DNA of 64,000 bases from the NCBI RefSeq assembly GCF_964204865.1, contig NC_135250.1, positions 10,292,001 to 10,356,000 on the forward strand, in the 5' to 3' direction. Made by a program: the position numbers and the translations under genes. Positions within the stretch are counted from its first letter, which is position 1, and each line of letters starts with the position of its first letter. Shown here one piece after another: positions 1 to 14,225 of the stretch. The DNA comes from Styela clava (lineage: Eukaryota > Chordata > Ascidiacea > Stolidobranchia > Styelidae). The notes below the pieces were generated by a model that saw nothing but the letters and a program-made list of their open reading frames with translations, searched no databases and was not told where the DNA came from.

Positions 1-3000
1 CCCAAATAATAAATTCACTAACTAAAGATCACCGGTTTTCGTTTTAGGATTATTATCTAAGCGTTTACGCCTATTTTTCCAAGAATATCAAGTTAATCCA
101 CCGGCAAATTAACGAACTTGAAACTGACTCCGAGATTCGGTACTGACAGGGTCGAATGTTACATTTTTATTAGGTTAATGCGTGTCATTACAAAAGTAAA
201 CAATAACATTTTGCGGTTAGATGAAGTCATCTTACGACTAGATACGGAACGCCTGGAATTTAAATAAAAATATATGAAAATGAATTCATAAAATAACTAT
301 TTTGTTAACGAATTTCAAATTTACACGACTAATCTTCTGGGAACTATGTTCCCACATTCGATTGGAATGCTTTGCTGAAAGAACGAATATGTACCAAAGT
401 TCTTTTGACCAAATGCCGTGAACTATTAACACACTTTTTCGAAGTCGTCGTTAATTAAAATTTGTTGAGTATCATTTTAAATTTATTGGTCCGTCCTTTA
501 TTCCAGATAGGTGAGATGATAATATTTTTTAAATACGAAGTATTTGTATGTAGTACTAAAAGTACTACAGTAAAAACTACAATTTGGCAATACCTTACCG
601 TGACGGATAAACTGCTCTGTAAAGATAGGTCCTATTCAACCGAGTCTGTGCCATTATCTGAATGTGACGTGAGATTGTAGACAGAAACACAGAATTGAAC
701 AATACCGCAATATAATTAGCACAAAATACAAAATAAACATTTTTCTATAACTAGTTTTTTATTAAAAAAAAAAATTTATATGATAGCTTATACTTCTCAA
801 AAACCTGATAAATCAGCCTAAAATATATAACGTGAAATCGGTATAAGTTATAAAACCGAAAAAAAACTATTTTTAAAGGCATTGATTTAGGTAGGCATTG
901 TTTGGATGTTGATACGCCCGAGACTAACATTTTTGACAAAAAATAGAATGTGCTAATAAATTTATGCCTACGTAGTAACATTTGAAAGCAATAACAATTT
1001 TGCTAGAAATAAAGAGTTGGATAAAAAAAGCATTTCTTTGAGAGCTTTCTCAAAAATAGAATACATGTATCATCATTACTGAATTTGATGATGAAAGCTA
1101 TCCTATTGAATTTTATTTTTAAAATTAGCACTAATAACTTTATTATACTTTTCATAATTCAGAAATATGTGTATGCATTCAGAAAATATCATTTTGCGGA
1201 TTAAGGTTAATGCTGTATACGTTTGCATAAAATTTCAAGTATTTGAATGTTCCATTTTGAAAGTCAAACAACCTTTCTCTTTATTTTATTTAATGACCCC
1301 TAACAAAGTACTGAGTGTTGTTGGGGAGGGATGAGACATTGAGTATGTCTCATTGGAACAAATGTAACCTAATTCCAGTTTATCGTGATTTTTCATAAGT
1401 CACTGATCGCGCTTCTGTGACACAGTCCGCCGAACTGCAAATGTTCGACTGTATATGAATATGAGAACATTTTTTACTGCTGTACATTAGTATACTATAA
1501 TGTGGTAATGTTTAATAATGATCTAAATTATCACAACATAAATATATACATATGTGAAAATCTTCGCCTCCTTCAACACTCCTACTTGTTTATTAATTTT
1601 AATTCAAAATTAGGAAGTGTAAACTTCACATTGAGTACATCAACAATTCAAGCAACAGTCCTTCAAGACATTGACAGTCTGATACAATTTTCCCAATTTG
1701 TAAATCGTGGACTAAATTTGAATAACGAGTAAAAACGTTCAAGTCAAAATCATTAAGTAATTTTAAAAGTGGAAGTGTTTAATTGTATCCGATAATTAGT
1801 TTGTATATTTTAGTTGTGAAACCATAGACCTGGAAATCAAAATATTGGGAATTCACCATAATATATGTTTGGAAAAATTGTAAAATAACGTAACTTAACA
1901 ACTAAATAAGATAGATTTTTTGAAGTTTACATTCCTTAAAAATAATATGAAGAAATGTAGATTATCTCTACATTATTTGCAGCATTTTTTTTGTGTCGAG
2001 ATCATTTCCTATCCTAGTGAGATTAAATTGCCAAACAAATTGTGAGCCTGATTTTAAAATAAAGCTACCGTTTTTATTGTATATTTCTTCATTTAGTTTA
2101 TTGGCCAGTAAACAATCCAATGTGAAAAATCCCACCATGGGCGTGATACCGTAATTGGAATTGCCGCGATACACGTATGAATGATTTTGATGTAATTTAA
2201 TAAAAAACGTTATAACAAATTCTTATCAGTAAAATGTCATATCTTACTACCTCAAAGAATATGAAAATGCCTACCGGATATCAATGACGCTATCGGAACT
2301 ATACGCCTTTTATTTTCTTTATTAATAGAACGATCCATTTTTAGATATTGCATATATCACAAAATAATAATTATAATAATAAAATATAATGTATGTAAAT
2401 GTATTCCGGGAATCAAACAGCAACCGGACAATCGGATCTTGTGAACTGGCTATTGGCCAAGAAAGCGGTGATTATTATATTTGAACAATTTATCTGACAT
2501 CATAAAATTATTTTGTGTATGAAACTATATTATATTGCTCTATAACATGGACACAAAGTGGACCTATAGATTGTCTTGTCAAATTGTTGTTAGTATTTCT
2601 TTTCTTGTTGTTGTGAAATATCGACTTTCTCTTCAAATTCTGGACTAAGTTGGAATTAATTTTGTGAAAGATTTATTGTTAAATGGCTATTACTTTTATT
2701 CATTCCTAATTTTTCTCTGAATCCTATGAGATCTGATATTTTATTCAAAATTTTACTGTTTTATTATTATATATATGAATACCGTTTTTATTCCGCCGAA
2801 CGTGACACCTGCGTCAAATCTGTCCTCCGTTTTGATTTTGCACTGCACCGTTTTGATTTTGCATTTTCGTATGAGTTGCCTAGGCTACCGGCACTGCGGC
2901 TGTTCATTAGACTTCCGTGTCCATGTTTCTTGTTCAATGAATATAATTTTACTTTTGAGTCATCTCAACATTGATGTACCGTGTTTTGAATATATTACCC

Positions 3001-6000
3001 TAATCTATTAATAATTAGAAAAAACATAATCAAATAAACAAAATATTTAATATGCATTCACAGCTGTTTTATGACATCATAATATGATAATATCAATGAA
3101 CGGAGAAACGCAACGATTATAAATAATTTAAAATTACATAGCTAGTCCAAATAAGGGAACGGAAGCAATATCATGTCCAGAATCATATTATATTGAAACA
3201 TAGTCAAGTTTTACACTACTTCCGCTTATCAACGTGACGTGACAAATCAAATTACGTCACAATTACAGGGTTTGAACATCGGGGATGATAAACGCTAAGT
3301 TGGATATTGCAAATGTGATGTAACAATGCATTCCCATATATGGTATGATGTCAGTATGTGTATTTACATGCTTCATAAAAATATATTGAAATTGTGTACC
3401 AGAACAGTTGTTTACTTTTGAAAGTGAAAAGTGGATTCACTTTCTTCCGTGATAAGGGTCATTCGTCGAACTGGAAGTATGTAGTCTAAAACAGAATTTA
3501 GTTATTAGATTACGTCATCTTTTTGTCTTCTAATTTTATCTTCTTCTATAATGTATAATGTTTTTCTTTTGCTGCATATGTGCCATGTATTTAAAATAAA
3601 AACCAAGACATCTGCATTGTTGCAACGAAAAATGAGACAAAAAAAATCGTGCATTGTACCGATAGCGTCTCCCTTGTTTTATGTTATTTTTCCGCAACGT
3701 GATTCTTTTATTACTAATGAATCAGCATGCCTTAAAATCGTGAATAAATAACGACTGCAAAACAGACTGATTAAGCTTTCAACTCGGATTAAAACGTTAT
3801 GGTATGTCTAAAAACAATGGCCAATGTAATAAGCTGTTGTTTTTATTAGAAGATAACATCCCCAGCTGGGCCAGCCTACATGAGAAAATATCTACATGTA
3901 TCGGAAACGCGTTTTAAATGCATTTCAATGAGAAAAGATTACATGGAAACTTTTAAACATACTTTCACGGGCCCACAATTTTCTTGTTCTAATGTTGCAA
4001 ATATTTAATAAAATTTGAAAATATATTAATAAAAAGTGTTTTGATAGATTTGTTACTACAAGCACTGTCTGTGTTGTTTTTTCTGAGTTTACTTACATAT
4101 CCATTTTTAAATATAGATTCAGTATTGTTGGTGGCCCAAAAAAAAAGGGCTCATACGAGTACTTAGTCTATTATTTAAAAACAATTTTTCTTTTTATTTG
4201 CAAAAACAAATCTCCGGAAATTGTCAGTCCAGTTTATTAAAGAAGTCTGAACGTTTCGACTTGATAGATATCACATAATTTATTATATTCTTCTTCGAGT
4301 TGCAAACCGAAAATTTCAAACACGTTACGCGAATAATCGCTGCTTCATCATTAAATTCAGATCTTTTAGCTTTCATGCACTCGTCATAATTTGCATATTT
4401 GTTTATTATTTTGAAGACATGGATTGTACTTTTTCGACGATCTTTTTTTGATCGGCCAAAATTTGACCAAAAGACGTCACCATTTGCTATTGTGCCATCA
4501 AGTTTGATAACATCTACAGCACAGATGTATGAGGTGATTTTTCAGACACAGAGTCTAATTATCAATCGACATTGTATTGTACCACCCAGCACCTCGAAGC
4601 ACAAGCAAACAAACCATACATCATTACTTAATATTGTCAAAGAATAAATAGTAGATAAAATTCCCACGCATCGACAAAAATACTGACAAACAATTATGAA
4701 TATTAATGTCGTTTTAAGCCAATTTCTCCCATCTTAAGGTAATTATCTTTTGTTTTTGTACAGATTAAAACACGATTTCATAGGGTTGATCCGTTGTGTC
4801 AACATGTAAAAGTATAAAGTTTTATTTCTGGACTGGTCAAATGAAAAGATTGCAATCTTGTAGCAAATAAATGCCCATTAGGTATCACTGACACGCGAGA
4901 AAACCGGAATAGATGAGTGTGTTCAGTGGAAGAAATGAGCGAAAACAACATTTCAAAATATAAGCGAAATCATAGTGTAATACACTATTCTGAGTCCAAA
5001 TATTGCCATTGAAGAGCTTCATCATAAAATCGAATCTGATAATTCAACTACTGCAGTGATTCAATTTGTATTCGTGATATATACATAAATCATATAAAAT
5101 AAAATAAATTAATATATTACACACAAATAACAAAGACTCGCACATAAAACATCCTTGTAAATCTATGAGGTTCTACGATACGTTCTATAAACGGCACTTT
5201 TAAAAAACAGAAAAAATGATTATCGTGAGTGAAAAAGCGGTTTTATCGTAAATATTGGAATAAATTTTGCAGACGCTGAGTTATATTGCTGATTATCAAT
5301 GCCTGCCAAATGATATTTGACTAGACATGATCGAATCAAGTACATCACTCAATTTCGAACACTGAAACAACCAACATCATTTGTGGGTATCGGTATTTGC
5401 TAGCATCCGTCAAAATGTCAAAAATCTACTTAAATATTCAGTGTTTTAGTTCGACTTTTTGTTTGGACCAATTACATTTTTAGTTTTGTTTTTATTAAAT
5501 GTAATCTGTGATTGATTACATTTATAACGGAAACTGTAGTTGTAACAAATGTCAAAGTCTGGAATAGTTTCGATAATGAATATCCATTGCAATCTTAAAT
5601 ATCAAAAACTTGTATTGTCTGAGAAAGTGTGCCAAACTGCGCCAAAACAGGTCACCCAATACTCAATCTCATTGTTTTATTTTCTGTTCCCATTCTTCCT
5701 GAAACTGCCAGTTTTATTATTTGAACAGTAGATTAAATAACTGCAGCGGTGGACCTGGTTGTGCTCCATTCATAAACTTGTGATGGTTTGTCAGTAGTAA
5801 AATAATAATAATGATGTTGCTGATGCCTTGCTATTCATTTGATCAATTTGTGTAAAGCAAACGACTCAAATGATACTGTTTCACTGCAGCAAAATTATAA
5901 TGATTTAATGACCTTAAATTGTTCCATCATTGACTGAAATATTTTTTTTGACAGGACAATGGGAATCGAATGGGCAATTGAATTTTAACCATTGACTAAA

Positions 6001-6680
6001 ATGCTATACAATTAAAAGTAGCCACATAAAATTCCGTACACAGATTTATTCTGGATTGAATTACATTACCAACTAAAGCACCGTAATCTAAAGCGATAAG
6101 TATACGATCCATGTTACACTGAACTGGTAATGTTTCAGCTTGTGAATAATTATTACGGTATAAATAACGTAAAAAGTTGATTTGTATGATGCCAAAAAAC
6201 TTATTATTTATAAGGTTTAAATGCTACTTATATGAATCGCAACATTCCCGCAAAAAAACACTCTATTTTAGTTATATGCTACCACAAAATGCGACAATTT
6301 TTGCTCTTATAATGACGTAGTGCGACTGAAACTTCATAATTTATACTTGCCATTTAATACTAGTGATTTATTTTGTTACCGATTATTATTCTTATCAAAC
6401 ACACCTGGCCTTCAACTTCACTGATCGAGGTCAGGTAAGAAGACGGAGAAAGTTTATTTAAACACACTTAAAGATTTAATTTGAAAATCATTATTAAAAC
6501 TGCCGGTAACCACACATTAGTGAATCATTGTCTGGCAACGATTAGTTAAAAATAGAAATTTTGTAATCCTGTTGAATTCTTATCAATTCTCGTATTTCGC
6601 ATTAAAAGAAAGCGATAACAAAAATCGTGTTGGGTAAAGATAAACACTAATGGCGATAACATTTAATTGCAAGTGTAAAT

Positions 6681-6711
<31 letters not shown>

Positions 6712-9700
6712 GTCCAAGGAATGACACAGCGAGGAAAATGTTAAAATGGCAATGAAAGAAAACAAATTAAAAAATAGAGATGAGTTAACAGTTAGAAGAA
6801 AGAGAGAAAGCATTACAATATAGAAAGGGTGCAATAAAATAAGGAAAAATATCAGGGGCCCATGGAGAGTATAGGAAATTAAGACGATAAACGAATGAAA
6901 AAGGCGAAAAACGTTTGTTTGTTTGGCGTTATTGTGAAGGAAGAAAAAAAATGCATTTGATATTTCGTATTTATATGTAAATTTATTTATGTAATAATAT
7001 TCAACTTATTCATCATTTATATACTAACAAACACAATATTAAAATTCAACAGACCTGATTGCGAATTTCGGTATTTTTGTCAATGTGTGCACGGCGGTGT
7101 GTTTAAGTGATTATTTTCTGAATCACGTTGTGGGCAAAAATAGAAATTTGTAATTCTGATTCCGCATTATTTAATATTTGTAAACTCGACTAAGGTCGTC
7201 GAGTACCTGATATTTTGTCTGACAATATAAGACTAGCTATGACTAAGAAACAGTGCGATATATATGGAAATAATATTGGAAAATGCAAAAACAAAAACCT
7301 ATATTTCTCTATAAATTTGCATTGCATGATTGTCTTTTTAGATCTTGTTGAAATTTGTTAAAAATTATTTTTAAACGACGATAGCAATAAGAATAATAAC
7401 CTTATTCAACGTTGACAAAAAAAAGTAAAAAAGTTTATGAAATTGTTCATATGCCCGGTGTTCCACTATACTATACAAAAAGCTTTTCTATCTCAAGAAG
7501 GCATGATAAAGTCCTCGCTTATGCTTTATTTGTTGCTTCTAATATGTGATGACAAAATGAATTCGGATGCTGTTAAATCCATTTGATTTAATCTGGCGAT
7601 TCCTATAAAAATCCATTTGTCTGCACGTCCATTTACAATAAATATATGTTCATTACATTTATTGTATAATATACAACAATTTAGCACGTTTACATTAAAA
7701 TAGAATATGAAACATCCATGCATCAATCATCCATACCTTTTATGGATGGACACCACTATCATGGCAAGGTTGTTAATATTTCCAATTCAAAGAGTATAGG
7801 CTTTCCAGGAATATATAGGTGGTTTTGACTACATGAATTAAACTCGAAAATCGAAACAATAAAACTAACAAGGAACGATATTGCAATGCCGCCGTCTTCA
7901 TCTATATTTGTATCAAAGTTAATTCCCAATATGATCAGTATCGGTACTATTTAGTAACTATTTCTGTACACGATTAGTATTGCATAATCAAAAACAGTAA
8001 GCAAAATGACTGCGTTATTGCGGCAGAAATGAATACAATCTAAACGAAATTTAAATGGCAAAATTGTGATTAAATAGAGGGAAGCATTTTAGAAATAAAA
8101 TAGGTTAAAAGCTTTTTGTATACGGACGATTTTATATCTCATAGTTACATTTTGTATGGGTTACCACGAACAGTCTATGTGTAGTTTAGAACTAATGCAA
8201 CACTGAAGGATTGAAAATAACTTCAAGGTATACCGACAACGTGAAAAACTTACGTTCATCATTGTAAGTCTTCAAATTCATCTGACATATATTCAAATAT
8301 TGTGTTTAAATGTTACCAATGCAATGGTCTAACTCACGACTTTGATAACATCCCCATATATGTGATTAACGGTTGATGCAAAGATACCATGCCTCTGAAT
8401 GCTAATTCATGATATAATCAACGACTCAATTGCCTATATCGGGGCTCAAATTAAGATGTTAGCGAGTTTCAATTGCTGCATTCAACAGATAATTACCTTT
8501 ATTTGTAAACATGCAATGAAGCATGACCGGGTATTGAATTTTACAATATTCAATCAAAATATGCAATGTCGTCTGCTTTGATGATTTATTTACGTTACGC
8601 AGAAGCGTATAGACACGCGTATATTCGATTACTCTTTCCACAAATAGCATTCCAAGAAAATCCGTACCAGCGCACAGGTATCACATAAATAATAAACATT
8701 TTATTTTGACCGAAACAAGCTTAGGTCTCAAACTCATGATATTCGTCTTGAATTTGAGCCGCTTTTCATGATTTGATATCGAATTTTCTCCCTATCCCGT
8801 CTTCCACAATGCATCGCCCACACAGCAGTTTTCAGCACGAAAAGGAAGCGATGTCTTGAATTTATTCACGAGGGGTGGAATTGAAATAAAAATCCGACGT
8901 GGGCGAAATAATTTTCGTATTTTGACGAAATTTGTATTTTTTTTTCTGCTATCAAAGTTGGTATATTTTACATAAAAAAGTTATTTTATAGAAATTTAGC
9001 ACAGACAAAAGGCTGAAAAACGTGAAGATTATATATATCTTCGAAACAGACCGATAATAGAATATTGAGTTTTGTATCACGTTTTGCGTCGGCATGTATG
9101 TAAACTTACATACGATGACAAATTCACGAGTTCAACAGCTCATCTCTCGGCAATGCCATGTTTGCAATATGTATAGCTTGCAAAAACTCAAATTGATTTG
9201 ACACAAAAATCAGACAGTTTACTGGAAACTATATCTACTTGTGATTAATCTATGACATCCTAATTACGGCACAGATGATTTATGAATTGAGAAAAAGGAT
9301 GTTAAATCAGACATTAAATCACCCTAACACTCTATGACATGACACATTTTTAGGGCCAAATTGGGTAAAGTCGTCATTGGTTTATAAGTGAAAAATTATG
9401 ATGATGCAAAATTCGCTCGCTCATAATGAGAGAAATATTAGTAATCTGCTGATGAGTGTATCATATTCCACAACTTATTTGATGATGAAAAGAAATTTAT
9501 ACCAACTTGTATTTCGCCATTGGTTTTGAAATTGGTAAATCGGAGTTTTTTTGAAGTTTGAGAAGTGCTTTCATGTTGTAAGTACGTCATCATTTACCAG
9601 TTAGGAATATAATACTGGCATATTAGGTTTTATCTGTAATGAAAACCGATTTTCTGCCTAGTTGGACTATTTTTACTTAAGTTAGAACGTAAAATTTATC

Positions 9701-12700
9701 GGTACTGATATCTACGGATGCAAATATTTTTATCTGCTATGTTTCACAAAAATCCCTAGCAAAAACAATATTTTTCGTCTTTCGTATAACTCAAAACCAA
9801 CTGTTGTCAAGCTTTTCTCCTTTTCAGTTTCATTTTGAGGTCATCTTATTAGTAAATAATTATAGGTTTGTTTGAAATAAATCGGCCTAAGATGCCAGAT
9901 TATTATTGATTCAGGTTTTTACTTGTATCGAACAATATTGTGACTTTATTCAGAACGTTTATAAAAAATAAAATTAAAAGCTTGTTTATATAGTGGAACA
10001 TTCAATTTTTGAACCGTTATTATCGGCTTTTAAGGTATATTTGCAATTTTAAAACCATCACCTTGTAGCATCTTTACTTGAGCTTCGTGGTAATATTTCA
10101 TTTTTTACTGTTTTATTTAAAGTTTTCAACGAAACTGTTGGAATAAAGTCTGGCATTAATTTAGCAAAAGTCAATATAGTTTATATCAAAATAGCTACCT
10201 AATATTTTAAATACTATTATACTCCACGACTACAAAGAATGTATGAAAGTATATATAAGTATATGTATCTATGTAAAACATGTATTATTACTAAAATACA
10301 ACAAAATTGCCCAAACAGCATTGAAAACAGTTAAACTATGTCATGATTTTGTTCTTTCAACATGTCCACATTAGACCAATGCGTTTCGTTTGAATACTTA
10401 AACTCATTCTTTGCATACAAAAGTATTTTTGGGTGTAAATTCTTTAGACAATTGGCCAGTTCAATCATTACTTTATTGTGTATCTGTTAACACGCGTATG
10501 ATGGTAATTATGACAGAAGAACTATAAAAGAATAAATTAAACATCGTCGATTTCAATATTGATAGCTGGATTTTGAAGAGTTTCCGCATTCGTCACCTTT
10601 TAAACAATATGAAAATCTTGTTTGTTGCAGTTATATTGTCACCGTAAAATTGAAACGAAATCACCACAAGCTCCATCTTTTTTTTTATCATTACAAAAAC
10701 ATCAAACGATGCAAGTGGCAACATCTGAAATTGAAAAAGCATATTCAAGTAGACTAACAAATTGTAGTTATGAAGTGTACTCAATTTTATCTTGAAGAAT
10801 TTCCCTATTAATCAGATTTGATATCAAAAGAAATTTTTGGATTATGTTCTGAACAGAGCATAATCCCGTCTTTCACTCGACAACAAAGTGTATTTCTACG
10901 TAAACGTCTCACCTATACTGCACAGCAGCAGTTTGATCCTCTCGTGTATTCCTGGGATCATTTTCCTAATCTCATGTTTGTTTATTTACTAAAAGGAGAG
11001 AATGAACGGACATTGCGGCAACCTTATGTTCGATCAAGTTAATAGGATTTGCGACGGTATTATTTTAATTACACCTGTAGAAATAATAATACACGTTGTG
11101 ACGTACGAGACACTTCGTTGTGTATTTCGTAATGATGGATGACAGTCGAAAAGGGCACGTAGTCTGCAAGCCAACAAGCATTTGCGAACTTGATATTGAA
11201 CTTGGAAAGTTGTAAGATATGTATGAATATTAAGTATTGTGTTTATAATGCAGTTAGGCAGATTCTGATTATATTTATGGAGTTAGTAAATAAAATCCTC
11301 AAATCGAATATGAAAATTAATGCTCAACGGTTTATACTTCTACGTGCAGTGAGAACAGAATTTGTATGTCTAACGTTACCTAAATATGAAACGGTTGTGT
11401 ACGGATTGTATGTATAACAGTTGCATATTTGTTTCAAATGTGCTTACTATCTTGAAATCCGCAAGTCTATGATATCTCAATAATCTTTCAAATGATTGAG
11501 AGGGGGTACATGTGTTGGACAATGAGACAAGAAAACGCTTCGAAAAGCGAAACTATATTGAAACGCATTTTATGGAAAGCAGAAAGCCTCTTTTAACTTA
11601 CCGAACTTTGCAAGAGTGCATATCAATTTAGATGCCCAATAAGGCAACGGTGGATATCCAAGTTACGCGTCTAATTACCTTTAGTAAAAAATAAAAGGTT
11701 TCTCCACAAGTTCCCTTAGCTTCGTGGTAAGTTTGTTTGAAAACAAGTCCATATTTAACTAAATTATCAACAAATGAGGTATCGCCTATATATATTCCAG
11801 ACAAAGTTCAAAAACAATTTAATCACTTATATTATTTAGATTAAATAATTATGCAAAAAATAGGCTTTTTTGTAGCCATCATTTCTATTTCTATCCTAGA
11901 CTATACACATGCCACATTGAAAACAATTAACGGTAACAATAACCAAATTCAAAACATTAAAATTCTATATTGTCTAATCGTGTATATCATATTATACGAC
12001 TCAATGCAAACTGCAAATACACGCAAATTTTTCCGCATTTTTGCAACATCATAAAACGTTCCTGGTAACGTAATCAACGTTCATTAATATTTTCTTGCGT
12101 ACTATTTAACATATATTTGTTTCAAATAAAAATAAACTTCATATTTTATTGTACTAATTTTGAAAACGTGAGGATATTTTAAGATTGACAAATGGATCTG
12201 AACGCGACGTACGTGACGTACAATTACGCATCGAATTGAACATCCGGAAGCAAAGTTTTTAACAAAATCTACAATATAAATATTATGTATTTATTTACGT
12301 CGATAAATCTTACGTTGTGCGTAAAAAAACGTGAAGTATTGATTAGCAAACTGAAAATGCATTTGCGTATACGATCAACACCCTGGTTTATCTATATGGT
12401 ATTTATACCTACAAACTCATTGGTGACTCATATTTCCAAGTCGAAATAATTAGGTAACTGAACCAATATCACCTATCATGGAATACATACATGTATACAA
12501 AATGTCACACTTGCTAATGCAATACTGCCATGATGAATTGTGACGTAAGGCACCACTGAAAGTTGACCAAATTGGCATTAATAATTTTTAGAATGTGTTG
12601 CAAAAATAAATGGCCAAGGAATTAAATAATTAACGAAGAAATTAAAATTACAAGTAACATTCTGTTCGGAACATACCATCATCTTACGTCAATTGATTCA

Positions 12701-13851
12701 GAAACGAAAACGAAATTCATGCAGGTTCTGGTTGAGCAAGAAATGTCACCCATGTAAAGCTATTCATTCATGAAAGCATTATTAATCCAACGATCATTTC
12801 ACCTTTCTTCGGAACAAAAATATTGTTCGCTATACGCAGTAATTTGGATTCATAGTAGATGCAGGCCCATAGCCTGATGCTGTATCAAGTATGCCAATTA
12901 AACAAATTGCCGTCATTTCAAGCAAAATTCAAAAGTAATAATGCAGATAGTTACACAGGGTACTAATTTTAACTTCATTTGCTGACAAACGCGTAGAAAA
13001 CAAACAAAGTTATTGCTGAAATAATACTTTTTACTCATGTTAAATCTTTTTTTGCAAAATATTGAACGTTATAAAGTTTAAATGAGAATGCAAAAGATGC
13101 CCACCGGGTACATTTGACGAAGGTACTTCACACTCCGCACCGTAATTTTGGTAAATTAACGCTTGCTGTAAGGAGCAACCAGCTGCTAATAAGGGTTGTT
13201 TTTCCGGCAATTACACAACTAATTTTATCAGCTCCATTCTGAAATTGTTTGTCTGTTTATACGTCGCATTTGGTGGTTCAGCTACTGCGCCTGCCAAGCA
13301 TATAACAAATTTTAGCCAAGAATATATAGTGTCTGAATGTTGTATTCAGAAATTGGAAAATAGTTTTCTTAGAATTGTTAAATGAGTGACTTAGCAAAAT
13401 AAGTACAGCTCCCTATAATCACTAATCAGTGTAGCCTTGTGGGCGCAGGTGAAAGGATGGATACAAACTTCAGTTATGAGATTCTACTCGGCATAAATTA
13501 TTACCCATCAGATAAAACATTTTTATGTCAAATTTCAATCTAGAATAGATGAATATTACAACCGAATCAAGAAACAAATAATGCATTGCATTGGCTTATT
13601 CAACAATAATCTTATAATTTTGATTCGATTTGAATGGAAATTGTGCATCCATTTCATAATTATGTGTGCTATTTTTATTAATATTAAAAACATTATTCTA
13701 TTGTTGATTGTAAAATAGTCACAATCTATTTCGATTGTATGCGTTTGAGACAAATTAAAAAACGTCCACATTTGTATTTTGATAGAAGAGTTTACGTAAA
13801 GAAAAGAAAAAGTTTTGTCACCGATGACTCAAAACATGACGACCTCAAACA
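1..13851. other. Gene-poor region, no supported gene
   Basis: I see no convincing coding exon on either strand. Open frames are all under about 85 codons, of low complexity and without a recognisable domain or paired splice signals. The sequence is AT-rich with many A or T runs. The only clear local structure is a GT microsatellite followed by a G run near 6.7 kb. Enhancers for the downstream gene could lie here but nothing in the sequence identifies them. Confidence 0.6.
6681..6712 (+). repeat. (GT)n microsatellite joined to an 18-base G run
   Basis: Seven GT dinucleotides run straight into 18 consecutive guanines (6695-6712). Such a pure G tract is rare in this AT-rich window and could form a G-quadruplex. 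Its length is also a likely place for sequencing or assembly error. Confidence 0.9.
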
Positions 13852-13857
13852 TATAAA
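13852..13857 (+). promoter_or_regulatory. Candidate TATA box of the CAP/ShKT gene
   Basis: TATAAA lies about 370 bases before the proposed ATG at 14226. A good acceptor (TTTTCAG ending at 14156) sits between them, so transcription could begin near 13.88 kb with a spliced 5' untranslated exon. The match is short and AT-rich DNA produces it by chance, so confidence is low. Confidence 0.3.
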
Positions 13858-14225
13858 ATGTGGCTCATGTCAGTATAGCGGCATTCGAATCAGACCGGTC
13901 TCGGTGAACGGATAGCAAGAAACATTTTCTAACTGAGTTAGAAACAAGCATTCTCGCTGCATAAAAAGTAAAGAATAGCTACTAGAGAAAATAAAGTTTT
14001 ATCTGATAAAACTTCTCTGCAAAATATCGACGCCACGATAAGTAGCAGTATTTTGTAGTATTATAGAAAAGTTTCGTTTAGGAAATAATTCCCCGATCGT
14101 TTTCAATATTAGAAAGAATATATTCAATATAACTAACAAAATTTTATCATTTTCAGCTCCGTATACTTTGTATAAAATAGAAATAAAATTATCATTTGTT
14201 AATTTGAATGTCAAAACTTTTCACC

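Noticed and set aside
9095-9112. Short palindrome GTATGTAA..TTACATAC
   Set aside because: Eight-base arms of mostly A and T are expected by chance in a window of this size and composition.
10818-11042. 74-codon plus-strand frame with protein-like composition
   Set aside because: No splice signals, partner exons, signal peptide or domain; too short to call on composition alone.
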